This document shows positions 22,803-34,856 of a stretch of 64,000 nt of DNA, piece by piece (within the stretch, counting starts at the first letter, position 1; each line of letters starts with the position of its first letter). The notes under the pieces were generated by a model, which was not told where the DNA came from, did no database searches, and worked only from the letters and a program-made list of their open reading frames with translations. The DNA comes from Rhizomucor pusillus (lineage: Eukaryota > Mucoromycota > Mucoromycetes > Mucorales > Lichtheimiaceae). The stretch spans positions 1 to 64,000 of the forward strand of contig FWWN02000364.1 of the NCBI GenBank assembly GCA_900175165.2. Direction: 5' to 3'. The position numbers and the translations under genes were made by a program.

Positions 22803-23644
22803 ATGCAGCTAGTGCTCACGAGAAATATACAGCAGGCGCTCCAATCTGTAATAGACGAGCCTGGACTTTGCTCTAACCTAAGAAAGGAAGCGGAACAGGC
22901 CGTCAACGCGCCACTTGATCAGGAGCATGGAATCTCACTCTCGTTGCTGCGAGAACTAAGCAAGGTGCTTTCCCGGCGGACAGATAGTATGTTTTTTTCA
23001 ACTAGTGGATACGGAGAGAACCCACAGCGAAACTGATCCTTAATCGATTCTAGAGAGAGTATGGTTTCATGAACTGGTGCGAGGAAGTTCGGTGTACATT
23101 GAGCCGAAACCTGAAGAGGATTTGGAGGTAACGTTTGGATATGCTAGACTGTTTCCTGCAACCAAAAGCTTATTTGCAGCCCAGGAAAAAGCGGCCAGGG
23201 AAGCCTTGATGGAAAAATTTCGAGTTGAGCAGGAGGAACGAGAGTATGCGGATATGGTGCACTCCGTCGTAACGTCAGAAAACGATAAATTTGTTTTGGG
23301 TATTCGACCAGACGAACTCAGGGAGACCAAGAGCCATCTTGCAGCCATCGTTAATATCATGGTGTCCATGGGAGCAGTTGCACTTGCAGTGTACATGGCG
23401 GCAAAAACAATGACTGAAGATGTTGGTATGGTAAGTGTGCGGGCTACTCTACATGGAAGCATTAGACCACCTGACCAGTTGCAAAAATTTATATGTATAG
23501 CGAGTATTTTGGTCACTCACAGGTGCATTCCTGATCGGCACAGTAGAGTCTGTGCTTTACATCAGCTATGCACGGAGATCCCTGACGCCATCCGCAAACC
23601 TTAAAATGCAGGCCAAAAAGAAAAAATTGACTCATGTAAAATAG
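22803..23644 (+). CDS. V-ATPase assembly factor Vma12/TMEM199 family
   Basis: ER-membrane factor needed to assemble the V0 sector of the vacuolar proton ATPase. Three exons (22803-22986, 23054-23430, 23501-23644) give 234 residues. Seen: helical N-terminus (MQLVLTRNIQQAL), RVWFHELVRGSSVYIEPKPEE (the Vma12 family pattern), a coiled charged middle (EKFRVEQEEREYADMV), two hydrophobic membrane segments near the end (VNIMVSMGAVALAVYMAAK and the segment after VFWSLTGAFLIGTVESVLY), and a Lys-rich tail. The last codon is only five bases from the end of PUS10 on the other strand. Confidence 0.8.
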
Positions 23645-23649
23645 TACTT

Positions 23650-25688
23650 TTATTTCGGCGGCCATTCCAGGTCGACATTCATGACATCCAATTCAATCAA
23701 ATCAGCAGCTTGTATACCAGCAATCGATGCTAGATTGGGTGTAGTACGGCCCAAATCCCCATGCACAAATTCCTTAATATACGTTCCAGCTTGTGCTGTC
23801 ATTGTCAATACCAAAAATCGATCCGATATTTCATCCGCCTGGTTGCTCTTTGGAGGCTGTACCACTTTGCACTGATATATCGTCTTTTCCCGGATGGCAC
23901 CCGACCGTCTACAATGCGCGTGTGAGCTCGATATTCTAATGGTTATTTTCTTTTGATGGAGAAGAAACGATGGATACCTTTGGAAGACGCGCACTGGAGT
24001 ATTTTGTTGAATGATGAACGCATTGGATCCATATGCATTTACCCTGTCGATCATTTCTGGAGTAACTTTCTCAGAGACCCACACTAACGCTCTATAGTTG
24101 CAATCGCCCCAATCAATATACTTGGTCAGATATTAAATGTGAGATAATCGTGTCGCATACCTGTATGTTTTACGTTTATGCTGCTCGCCTTCCTTGATCA
24201 GCTTTGTATCCTTGCTAAGGGCATTTGTTAATTCGAGCGAGCCGCGCGACCTGCGTATCAGTATCGCCTTACGTCTGCACTGCTGATAAATCTCGAATTT
24301 GCACTGCATCTTTGGTCTCTAAGGAGTTGATTTCATCTTGCATTTGTTGATACTCGTTTCCTGTCAGCATCGTGTGCCGTGGATTCGATAATTCGCAGTA
24401 AAACGGACGTCCAGTGCCCAACATGCGCACGTTCGCATCCTCCCGGCCAGCAGGTACAAACTTGCAGTCTAAGATTTTCAAATGCCAATTGATATCCATG
24501 ACTCCAATGTACTATTTGATCAGGTTGGCCTTACCATCACTTCGGAAATACTTTTTCAACAGGTCCTCGATACACTCAGATACACTGTTATCCGCCAACT
24601 TCTTGCCTTTAATTGCCCAGGGCGTCTGGCTAAATTCTCGAGAATATTTCATGTAACGACCTAGGAAATTTCAAAAGTTTATTAATTTGGCTCAAGAGCG
24701 AAAGTAATAAGCCGAAATTTACCTCCTACTATGCATGACTCGTGTACCATATCCACACTCGACAACGTTGCCATCTCGGTCGGCGCTTGAGGAGGAACAG
24801 ACGTAAGACTAGCATAAATAATGAGGATGGTCGATCGATGAAAAATTCACACATTTAGACCACTCACGCTTTGGCTTCTTCTCTGGAAAGAGCCTTCAAA
24901 GCATCAACAATTGTCGATCGCGAATCGCCAAACACCATTGTTTTGCCCTGCTCGTAACGCGTTTTTACATCCAATTCTCGACAGATCCATCTTGTTCCTA
25001 TTACCTTTTTAACCTTCTTCCTGATTTTCAATACAGGATCCTTGACCTGCGTCAAGAACATGTGCTCTGTTGCTGTAGGCTCATGTTGCACAACGACGGT
25101 GATCCTCAGTGGGCCTTTGTTATCTATGCGGAGGTTCATCTGTTTTTGCATGCGTTTGCCGAGGATGTATCGAAATATTTCTTTAGGATCTCTAGGTGAT
25201 GCTGCTGTTCTACTGAGGGTATCCGAGATATGCAGACTTAGCAGGTGATCTCGATGCAATGTGCTGACAGGCAGAGTACAGTTGAGCTGCGCGACTTGTG
25301 CATCGTAATTTTGTTCAGATACTTTGTCTGAAACTTGATCCAAAAAAGTTTGCGAATCGACGATCTGGAGCGATCCAACGCACGCTGCACACGTCTGGAC
25401 TGATCTCTGTTCCTTGTCTTCCAAAAGCTTCAGAAATGCACTTTCGAGGTCCTTGCTAGCGTGTCAAGATAACGATCATGTCTTCATCTATATACCATAA
25501 CTTACTTGCTCAGTTGAATCGTACAAGTCGAGACGTTTGCATTCCACGAATCGCAAGCAACATCGGTAGCAGCACTGTGCTTGCCTCAAGACACGGACAA
25601 TCTCTAACGCCGATTGAAGAGAAGCTTCTTGATCTGCACCAGAGCCTCTCGAAAATGACAAGCTATCTCTTAGACTTTTCTCCAGCAT
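23650..25688 (-). CDS. PUS10: tRNA pseudouridine synthase Pus10
   Basis: Pseudouridine synthase of the Pus10 family, which modifies tRNA positions 54/55 in archaea and animals. Seen: an N-terminal zinc-binding pair (CYRCCLRFVECKRL and TCAACVGSLQ) joined by splicing to DLESAFLKLL, a THUMP-like middle (KEIFRYILGKRMQ...), IGTRWICRELDVKTRYEQGKT, the catalytic block GREDANVRMLGTGRPFYCELSNPRH (the Asp after GRE is the expected nucleophile), and a C-terminal lobe ending in NVDLEWPPK. An intron breaks VRVFQR from RSGAIREKTIYQCK. The start is the first ATG of the cysteine-rich exon. It ends five bases from the VMA12-like gene and begins about 106 bases downstream of the hydrolase gene. Confidence 0.88.
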
Positions 25689-25794
25689 TTCTGAGGATCA
25701 AGTCAAACCTGGCAGCAGCTGCCGGTGTGCCCACCATCACTGCAAAATTCAAGGATCTCCGTCAACTATGGTCTCTATTGTCTAGCAAAATGGA

Positions 25795-27689
25795 TCAAAC
25801 TCCTCTATTAAGCTCTTCTAATAATGCATTGTTGAATTCCTGTGGATTATCTAGATACATATGATGACCTACAGCGACGTTAGCAACACGCTGCAGTGTG
25901 CAATGAATTCAAAGTCTTCTTTACCTCCATCCGTGCGGATTATTTTAACAGGAACCTTCATCTCCTTTTTAGCTTTTTCAGCTGCCTTGTAATCCATCCA
26001 ATCTGTACGGTGGAAGCATTTAGTAGTATGCTCTTACGACCGCCTAAATATTTGTTTACCTTGTTCGCCGTAAATAAATACTGTAGGCATCTGTAAACCA
26101 TTCAGGCGCTTTATCAACGGTCGCCTTGCATAGGCTCCTGGAGCCAGAATGGCTGCCAGAGCATACTCTCCTGATCCGGATGAAGATGTGATATTATATC
26201 TAACAAGGCATCAGTAGCCAGTGTTTGATAATCTCTAGACAACCTACTCACAAATAATCATAAAGGTCATGACGTTCATCAGTGCTCAAATGAGCAAATC
26301 GTCGAGAAGTATAACTATTAACGAGACTGTAATGCATTGGCGTTAGATATTATGAGCGACAATCAAAGGAATTGATATTGCGGTATATACCTGGCACCAA
26401 ACGGTCCACTTAGTCTGACGATACTCATTGGCGTGATATTGTGTTCCCAGAGATACGTTGCCCATGAGGGTATCCTTCTTGCTGGTCGGACAGGCGCGGA
26501 CGGTGGTTCTTGCGGTATTGATGCCGACTGGTCCGCCAGCGCCATGTTTTCAGCGCTAGCCGCGGATGCTTGCATGGTGACACCGATTTCGGCGGCTTCC
26601 TTGTCAAGTACTTCCTGCGGTGAGCCCTCTTCTTTTGGTGGAGGACCAAGCTCAGGCGGTCTCTCTGGGATGCCGGCTACACGGAATTACCAATGTCTTT
26701 AGTTATTTCGATCCTTTGTTCCTCACACTACACAGTTGTATATACCTGGAGAGACAAGGATCAATTTTTCTACTCTTGCAGGATAGCGAAGCGCGTAACA
26801 TGTTGCAAAGTAACCACCCAGTGAGTGGCCCATTAAGGTCATTTTCTCGATACCAACACGCTTGCGCCAGTCTTCTAAAGACCCAACAAAGTGATCTTCT
26901 ACCTAATGCCAGATAGTTTAAACATTTAGATTTCGGGACCGAAAGAAAAACATATATTGAAGGCTTACGTCTGTAATGATTTGATCCCAGGTTTCATTTG
27001 CCTTCTTCACAATGGTCCACTTGGGCCGTGAGCTGCGCCCCATTCCTAACCAGTCTATACCACGCATTAAGTATTCTGACGGCAAAGTAACATCATCCGC
27101 TACATACCTATTGCGAAGATTTGCCACCCCGGAGCTTGCGACAGTGCATAAAAATTCCTATTGCAACCTTGTGTGAATAGTGTCTCCTAGCAACCCTTTG
27201 CTCTCCATCTAAGGTTCGTACTTGTAAAAGAAACCTAGACCTGCAATGCTCGAGTTAGACAAGCTAAACCTTTTCCCGAAAAAATATGCTACATTGCTTA
27301 CCAGCTCCGTATCCGTGACATATAACTAGATTTTTACTGTCGCCCTTATCTTTAATTGACTCGATATCATTTTCTTCGGTGTTCAAGACAAAAGGAGCCT
27401 TTTGGTCCGGTGCTGCCTTCAAATGTAGGGTATTGACAAGTCTTGCGGACTTGGTATTGGGAGGCTCGTTATCATCGAGTGGCACCCTCAAAAGATTTGC
27501 AACGATCGGAACGGGTGCTTTCAGCGACAGCGTCGACTGCGAAATGCGATGCAGCAAGCGAGCTTCCGCGATAGCTGAGGTCTTATCAGACCGTTGCCAC
27601 CAGTTTTTCAAAAAGTTTAGACGACTCGTAGGCGGAATGACGGCGGGTAACTGTGGAAGAACCGAGAACTGCTGAGGTACTTCGCTCAT
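25795..27689 (-). CDS. alpha/beta hydrolase, CGI-58/ABHD5-Cld1-like lysolipid acyltransferase/lipase
   Basis: Alpha/beta hydrolase of the ABHD4/5, ICT1/CLD1 group, which act on phospholipids or lysophosphatidic acid at lipid droplets or mitochondria. Several exons. Seen: VICHGYGAG (oxyanion region), [11 protein letters not shown], the nucleophile elbow in [13 protein letters not shown] (Ser), a lid-like insertion rich in Glu/Pro, [25 protein letters not shown] (Asp-containing acid loop), and GGHHMYLDN near the C-terminus, which carries both the catalytic His and an HX4D-type acyltransferase motif. The Ser is present, as in ABHD4/Cld1 and unlike human ABHD5. Exact exon ends were not all resolved. 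Confidence 0.82.
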
Positions 27690-27870
27690 GAAAACAATGA
27701 AGGAGGGGAAGATCGATGAAAAACTGCTGAAAAAGGTTCTGGCTGACGACGCTTTCCATTTTTGGGTCGCAGACCTTCATGCCGATGCCCGCTTCTCCGC
27801 ACCCCGAGCTCGTTGTTGACGGATAATGAAAAAGGAGATGTTCGTATATTTACATGATAGTTAATTTTGT

Positions 27871-29399
27871 CTAGCTACTCGTTCTAGTAATTTCGTGGTA
27901 TAATAGCCTATTCCAATCATCTACCGGACCTAAGAACAAATGATTGTCAGAATGAGCCGTGACCTAAATACCTCCTCAGAGGTTTTACTTTACCGGGTAA
28001 GCAAGTATGGAGACAATCCTTGTCAGGACGTGAATGCGCGTCACCGCGATAATTCGTAAAAGATACATTAAATAACTGAATGCGTTCATCCCCAAGATCT
28101 TGAATGTAGTCCTATCGCATGTTTTCAGTCTCAGAATTGCTGCGTCTCAAGTATGTATCTCACCTGGATAATGGCATCGAACTTTTCAAACATGTTCCAA
28201 TCATAAGGGTCGGCTGTGGGTTGCACTGGAGTCTTCTGCGGAGCAGTGTATCTGGAGCATTTCAAGTGTCCAAAAGGTGTAGAACGATACCATATCCGTC
28301 GAGTATGGTTAACTTGTTCTTTGAGACGATTCATGAGTGAGGACATTGCACTTTTGAAGCCTTCTAGCAATTCTTCCTGACTCATATTAGGGCCCCAGTG
28401 TGGATTTCTACGCCAGTGTGGTCCCTTTGTCGGATGGTTAGCTCTACCTGACAATACACTGTTGTTGCTCTGCATTCTTACAGTATTTAAAATTACATAG
28501 TCGAAGTATGGAAGCATATGCATCCTAGTTATTCCAGTGGTTAATACGAGGGTGTTTATATCTAGCAATCAGAGAAAAAGTATAGCTTACCATGGGAAGT
28601 TATGTCCTTTACTCAGCATGAAGCCTTCTTCGTCGTACGGTTCGAGTATTTTGTTATCATCCAGCCGAACAAGATAATCGGACCGTACAAAAGTGACGAC
28701 AGGTTTATCTTTCAGATGTCCTTTCTCGTTGTATAAAAGTTGGCTAGCCTTGATAGACGGGTTTCCTCCCATCAGACTTAAACTCAGTTGTTTTCCGATC
28801 CGCGTGTGCTCGCCCAGCAGACACGACAAGCTCTCAAATTGAAGTTGCGTGATCGAATCGCCGACAAGAAGAAGAGGATGCTCCGCCAGATGTTTTGCCA
28901 TCAAAGAAGCATCAAACTGAGTTACGGAGCAAGTCTCTGGTAGCCAGATATAGTCGACACTGTCATCTAGAGAGTTACGGATATAAACAAAAGTGAAAGA
29001 TAACAAACATGCTTACATTCGCTTATTTCGGTCCAGTTCCTGCCCTCCACGCTTATAGCATCTGTGATGGAAAGTAGAAGGGCAATGGTATCCTACAGCT
29101 TGTTCGAAAGCTGCAATATCTCCTTGTTTTTTCAATTTGATGGGTCTCCGCTTCCACTGCCCTCGATTGAAATCATGGATGCTGCACAGGGATGTATTCG
29201 GCTGCAGCGCAAGTAACTCTTCCTCCTTGGGACGGGTCTTTGGGAAAGCTTCGGTGTATTGGTCGTCGCCTTGTTGCCACGCTAGTTGTGATAGTAATAC
29301 AAGTCCTAGAATAGCTGTAGCGCAAACGATGTAATTGAAATATTTAAATGATCTGCCCGGAGAAGAGGATGTCGTATTGATAGGTTCGTAACGGGGCAT
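27871..29399 (-). CDS. type II membrane protein with PC-esterase/SGNH domain (TBL/CAS1-like)
   Basis: Predicted glycan O-acetyltransferase or esterase of the PC-esterase family. Seen: a short cytosolic N-terminus followed by one membrane anchor (NYIVCATAILGLVLLSQLAW), a Cys-containing luminal stem, the block-I motif LLVGDSITQLQFESL (GDS nucleophile), an internal acidic region, PYFDYVILNT, and the C-terminal block DCLHTCLPGPVDDWNRLLYH carrying the Asp/His pair. Order and spacing match plant TBL and fungal CAS1-like proteins. The acceptor sugar cannot be told from sequence. Ends at the TAG at 27871. Confidence 0.78.
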
Positions 29400-30902
29400 A
29401 CTGCAGTGAAGCGGTTAAAGAAGCATAGAGGGCCGGTGTGTGGAAAACAGCCGGCATTAAAAGCTTTGCCTTGATCTGGCAAGGGCGAGCGTGCTGTGTA
29501 TTTTTTGTCAGATTCTTGGGTTCCAAATAGGGGTTCTTTTCGAAGGAATGCACAACTTGACAGCAGATCTTTTGCTGGGCAACTCCGCACTAAGGATCTC
29601 TCAGTCGCTGCTTATTTACTCCTGGTTACGCACATGATCCATTGTAAAATCTTCAGCGGAGACAGATAGGCATTGTTTTCAGCTCATTGAAGGTCGCGAA
29701 TAGCTGATTTCGACAAGAAAGGGAAATTTGCAAATCCTTGAAGAAGTGGCATCGGGTTGCACAAGCGTTTATCTTCATGGAACTGCCAGAAAATTGGAAA
29801 GGTGGTACAAAAGTCATACAGCACATACTTCTTCCTCGGCGTAACCTCTCTTAGAAGAGACATACATAAATATCCAATGCCAGCAAATTGATCTTCTGTT
29901 TGCCTCTGCAAATTCCCATCTCGTCAAGAATGTGATATCTCATGAAAACGAGTCTATACCTCTTGGAAAATGGATCAGATGTCTCATGGCATTAGGAAGA
30001 CACCAGATATTGAAGACATTATGCAAGCAACTTGGGATATGCCAGGAAAACCATCCGGTATACATCTTGATACTGGAGATCCAAGATATCAATTCGGCTT
30101 CTAGCCATCCCATCGGGACAAAACATTGTGCATTCGTTTTTCATCGCGCAGATTCCCTTTGATGATAGTTACAAATTATTCACGTAAAGCAGCATGATCA
30201 TAGTAATTCACAGTATCGAGCAAAGACCTCCACCGAGTGAAACATTTCATCGATAGTTGGCCCAAGAGATCATAGACAAACGTGTCCTCGAGGCTGTTAC
30301 TAACATCTGCAGTATGTAAATTTGTAGCACTTCCCTCAATGTGCTATCTGTTCTTATCCATAGCGAGAAAATGATACCTTCGCTGCCGGATCATCGGTAA
30401 GAGTCTGCTATGTAACAGAAAAGTGGTTTGCCTCCTTCTTTAGCCTGATATATCTAGCCAAGAAACTCCTGAATGAGACATTCAGCGACATATACTACGT
30501 CTAAATGGTACTGTTGGAGAAAGCTATTGCAAAAGTGGCATAGTCTATAATTACCTTCAGTGTTAACGATACCAACCAAATGGATACAGCAGTCTTGGCT
30601 TATTGGATATGACAAGTTGAAAGAAAGCCGAAAGAGAAGCAAATCAATTGAAGTGAGAGCAGCATCCGCATAAAGCGATGCCATAGCGATAGTTCTAACT
30701 CAATATTATGCAGAGTATTGGTGATTTATCATAACCATGTTTAGGAAATTATCTTTAGAAGAGGTTCAAACGCCTTGACAGGAAGAGTTTAACACATTTT
30801 TCACAGGGACAGCAGGAAAACGGAAGAGCTGAGAAGCGGAAGCCGGATTGATGGACCCGCTCTGCAAATTTTCGATTTTTCGTGTTCTTCTGCTCAATCG
30901 CC
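29400..30902. other. 1.5-kb unresolved region, possible degraded gene
   Basis: No frame is convincingly complete. On the minus strand several stretches look coding-like: about 30684-30454 (MASLYADAALTSIDLLLFRL), about 30290-30180 (DTFVYDLLGQLSMKCFTRWR) and about 29990-29700, with plausible intron borders between some. I could not join them into one protein or recognise a family. The part nearest 30903 must hold the promoter of the eIF2B epsilon gene. Confidence 0.3.
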
Positions 30903-33473
30903 ATGCCACCGAAAAGCAAGCGACAAAATCAGCAACGAAGCAACGACGATGAAGGGGAAGAACCTTTCCAAGCAGTCATTTTGACAGATAGCTATGACGA
31001 GCAATTCTTGCCAATCTCTCACGAAATACCTCGAGTAAGGCAGCATATTCAGCAATTACACTGTGTCGCGTAAAGCTGATCTTGTCGAATACCAGTGCCT
31101 CATGCCTCTCTGCAACGTGCCTCTGATCGAATATACACTGGAGGTGCTCGCAGTTGCGGACGTGGCAGAGGTTTTTGTCGTCTGCACATCCCACATTGAC
31201 CAGATCAAGGAATACTTTGAGCAAGTAGCTTCGATCTTTACAATGGTGTCAGTCCCGGCCTAACTCTCTATCTATCTATCTCTCTATACTTAGCAACTCG
31301 ACGTGGTGCTCGCCGCATTCGCCAATGTCTGTTCAAGTTATTCAAGCACCGGAAGCAATGTCTGTAGGAGACGCCATTCGAGAGCTCGACGCGCGACAAC
31401 TTATCACGACCGACTTTATTCTCACTTTTGGCGATCTCGTTTCCAACCTAAAGCTGAACAAGATTCTTGAAGAGCATAGGGCGAGACGAAGAGCAGATAA
31501 GAACTCCATCATGACTATGGTCTTGAAGGAGGCTTCGCGCACACATAGTAGTCGGGCCAAGGACAAGTCAAGTGTGTTTGTGACCGATCCAAAGAACAAC
31601 CAATGTCTGTTCTACGAGCCCGTTGATGCTTTGCCACGCAAATCACGTATCGAGATGTCACCGGAGGTCTTTGAAAACCATGCACAAATTGAGATACGCA
31701 ATGATTTGGTTGATCCTTACTTGGATATCTGCTCCGTAGAGGTAAGCGTTTGTACATCTCTTATTTTTTTCTAGCAACAGCTCACACGCAACATACCAGG
31801 TTCCAGCGCTGTTTACGGAAAACTTTGACTGGCAAAGATTACGAGCGGATTTTGTACACGGCATACTCACATCAGACATTCTTGGAAAGACCATTTACAC
31901 CCACTGCGTTTCCGAACCTTACGTTGCCAGAATTCAGAACGAACAGCTCTACAGCACCGTTAGCAATCATCTTTTGAATCGATGGGCATTCCCTATTGTA
32001 CCTGAGACAAACTTGAGAGAGAACGATGATTACCTATTCATGCGAGGCAACATTTACAAGGCATCGAATGTTATTTTATCTCGGTAAATGGAAGGATTAC
32101 ATCGCGGAAATTTACATGCTATTAACTATGCACTTCTCTAGATCTTGCGTAATCGATGAGAATGTGCAAATCGGTTCGGGAACAATAATTGGCGAAAATT
32201 CCAGAGTCGCCAACTCTGTAATTGGCAAAAACTGCATCATTGGAGACAATGTCTTGCTGGAAGGAGCATATATCTGGGACAATGTTACTATATCGAATAA
32301 CTGCGTAATTTCAAAATCAATTATTGCCTCTGGAGCATCGATACGCGAAAACTCCAGTATACAAGTCGGTTGTCTTGTATCTCCTGAAGTGACGGTTGGA
32401 CCTGAAGAGCATATTCCAAAATACTCTCGCTTGAGTTTACATCCGCAACCAAAGAACAGCATGTTTGCAGATGACAGCGACGACGAAGAGGAAGCTTCTG
32501 GTAAGCTCTGTATGCCTAGGACGATTTACTGGCAAGTGTCTAATTTATTTGATGATAGAACACGTTACCGTGCTCAAGTCAGATTCACATCCGGATATAT
32601 ATTTCTGGACAGAATGCACCAACGACGACGACGACGTGGACATTCGAAATGTAAAGATAGGAACACTCGGTGAGTATTTTCAAATATATGCCGAAATCTG
32701 ATCGGGTTTGATTTTCTAACGGACGATATTATGCAGCTTTCGATATGGCTGATCTTAAGATTGGCAGCGAAGAATTGAGTGAAAGTGCATCAGAAATTGG
32801 CGAAGAATCGGATGAAGAGTCGGATGATGATAATATTGGATCTATTGGAGGTGCTTTCGAGGCCCAGGATGCTGTCAAATCTGCAGAATTCCAGCGCGAA
32901 ATCGCCCAAACTCTGGAGCGTGCATTCAGTGAAAACCATACTGTGGACACTGCAGCTTTAGAAATTACAGGCTTGCGTATGTCCCACAACGGCAGCTACG
33001 ACCAAGTGCGAGAGGTCCTTATTCCGGCCCTTTTGGATCACGTCGATTTAACAAAGGATGCTGTGAAGAACTTGCAAGCGGTATTAAAGAAATGGTGCCC
33101 ACTTATCCGAAAAGTTACACATGGCTTCGACGATCAAGTGCATGTGCTATATGTTTTCCAGGTATGTCGCAAGCAAACTTAATAGAACACTAGGCGAGAA
33201 CCGCAAACTTATGCATAGAAACAGAAACATTCCTCTACGAATGAGACTTTATCCAAGTTGTTTGTGGGTATCCTGCAACTTTTGTACAACGAGGACGTAG
33301 TGGAGGAAGACTCTGTTTTCCGCTGGTATGCCTCTGATATCTCAAAAAATGGAACACCATCCGAGGTCAAATTACGAGAGAAGGCAACCAAATTCATTGA
33401 CTGGTTACGGGAAGCAGACGAAGAATCTTCCGAAGAGGAAGATGATGAAGAAGAAGATAGCGACGAGGAATGA
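30903..33473 (+). CDS. GCD6: translation initiation factor eIF2B, epsilon (catalytic) subunit
   Basis: Catalytic subunit of the guanine nucleotide exchange factor for eIF2. Eight exons (30903-31034, 31096-31220, 31294-31741, 31800-32083, 32142-32500, 32559-32669, 32737-33161, 33219-33473) give 712 residues. Seen: a nucleotidyltransferase-like domain (QAVILTDSYDEQFLP, CLMPLCNVPLIEYTLEVL, ITTDFILTFGDLVSN), a left-handed beta-helix of hexapeptide repeats (DENVQIGSGTIIGENSRVAN, VIGKNCIIGDN), an acidic linker, and a C-terminal W2/HEAT domain ending in an acidic DWLREADEESSEEEDDEE tail. All match eIF2B epsilon. The second intron has a GC donor. Confidence 0.95.
31221..31293 (+). other. GC-AG intron in the eIF2B epsilon gene, with TCTA microsatellite
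   Basis: Donor GCAAGT (exon ends TTT-GA) and acceptor CTTAG. The GT four bases downstream gives the wrong frame, while the GC donor gives YFDNSTWCSPHSP. The intron contains a short (TCTA)n run at about 31265-31287. Confidence 0.85.
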
Positions 33474-33652
33474 ATAGATGTATAGAACACTCTTTCAATA
33501 TTCACGTTGTAATGTACAGTATATACGAAATGGGGCCATTTTCTTCATCACTTGTCAAAGCGAGATCTCTGTTTCTACAAAGTGATGGAAAGATGACAAA
33601 GGTGGAGGATGAGATATATTGGATGCAATGTAAAATATTGTGTATCGTAAGC

Positions 33653-34216
33653 TTATGAGTTGAGGTTTTCCTTGTAACTGGAAACGGCAGTTATCAGTAA
33701 CTCAGAAATTACACATGCACGTTGTTTAAACACTTACCCGCACTTGGGACATGTGTAGAACACTGTTTGACCTTCGTCTGCGGAACGTAGCTGCATTGTA
33801 TGATATGCCATTTCGTCGTTGCCACACTTGGGACACTTTTCTTTGATCTAACAACCGTATTCATTTAGCAATTTTTATCCATTGAATACCAAAGGGGCAA
33901 CAAGCAAATACCATTGCGGCAGATTCCGTGGGTTGCTTGCTCTGCTGCACCAAATGTCGTTTAGCCTTCAACGGTGACTGGAAAGCATGAGGAGACGAAG
34001 TTGTTATGACTTTGGTCTCTTCCTCCTCATTTCCTACATGCCAGTTAGAAACTTTACGTTTTCTCGCAAGAAATAAAAAGTTGAATCACGAACCCGAGGT
34101 TTTGTAAGCGAAGCTGCAAAGGTTGCAAAGGACAATGTCATCGTCAGCTGTGGGTAAATCGAGCAAGTTGCCGCATTCTGGACAGAATGTAAGCGATCCG
34201 ATCTTTACGGCTGCCA
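33653..34216 (-). CDS. RPA12: DNA-directed RNA polymerase I subunit A12.2
   Basis: Small zinc-ribbon subunit of RNA polymerase I that stimulates transcript cleavage and termination. About four exons. Seen: N-terminal zinc ribbon TFCPECGNLLDLP...LCNLCSFAYKT, a variable linker, and C-terminal TFIIS-like zinc ribbon EKCPKCGNDEMAYHTMQLRSADEGQT with FYTCPKCGYKE; the acidic DE pair expected in the catalytic hairpin (SADEG) is present. Start at MAAVKIGSLTF rather than the longer upstream Met, as in the family. Opposed to the dynamitin gene across a 640-base gap. Confidence 0.92.
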
Positions 34217-34856
34217 TTGTAGAAAGGAAGTTCAGCAAAGCCACGACAGTGGCATGAAAGGCCAAAGGGGGGTAATTTTGCGCCCAATTCCCCATTGGCT
34301 GCTAACTTCCACACTATGCACTGAGATAGCTTTCAGCTTTCCAACTCTTGCGCTCCAATATTCCTAATATCACATACCCGTCTCTAGACGGCAAGTAATG
34401 ATGGATTTCCTTACAAATAGCGTATCCTACCAAATCAACGATGTGAAAATTGGAGTTCTTGTACGCTATGAAACGTTTGGTCACATAGCCGCATAGAGAC
34501 TCAATGTAGGTTTATTGCAAAATAAACATTCAAGCTAGTTACTGCGAGTCAGTAAGCGAGCAATATAGCGCTATCCCTGATGTCGACGTTTCCGTTGGAT
34601 ATTGTGCATAATGCCGGAAGCATCCAGATCTACCAAAGTAATTTACAGCTTTCCAAGAGGAACCTTCACCTATGTTTCCCGTTTATATCGAATTCACTTT
34701 TGCAAAAGACCGGATGAATATCTGTCGCCATAGTGCAGAGTGTTCCTGAGAATAGCGTATGCTTTATTGTTTGAAGAATACAGCACTCCGAAATGGGATT
34801 TGCGGAACAACGCATTGCGGCACGAAACTCTTGCGTTCTCCAGTTTTCAGCAAACC
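34217..34856. other. divergent intergenic region, RPA12 / dynamitin
   Basis: No coding exon seen. It must hold both promoters. Confidence 0.45.
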
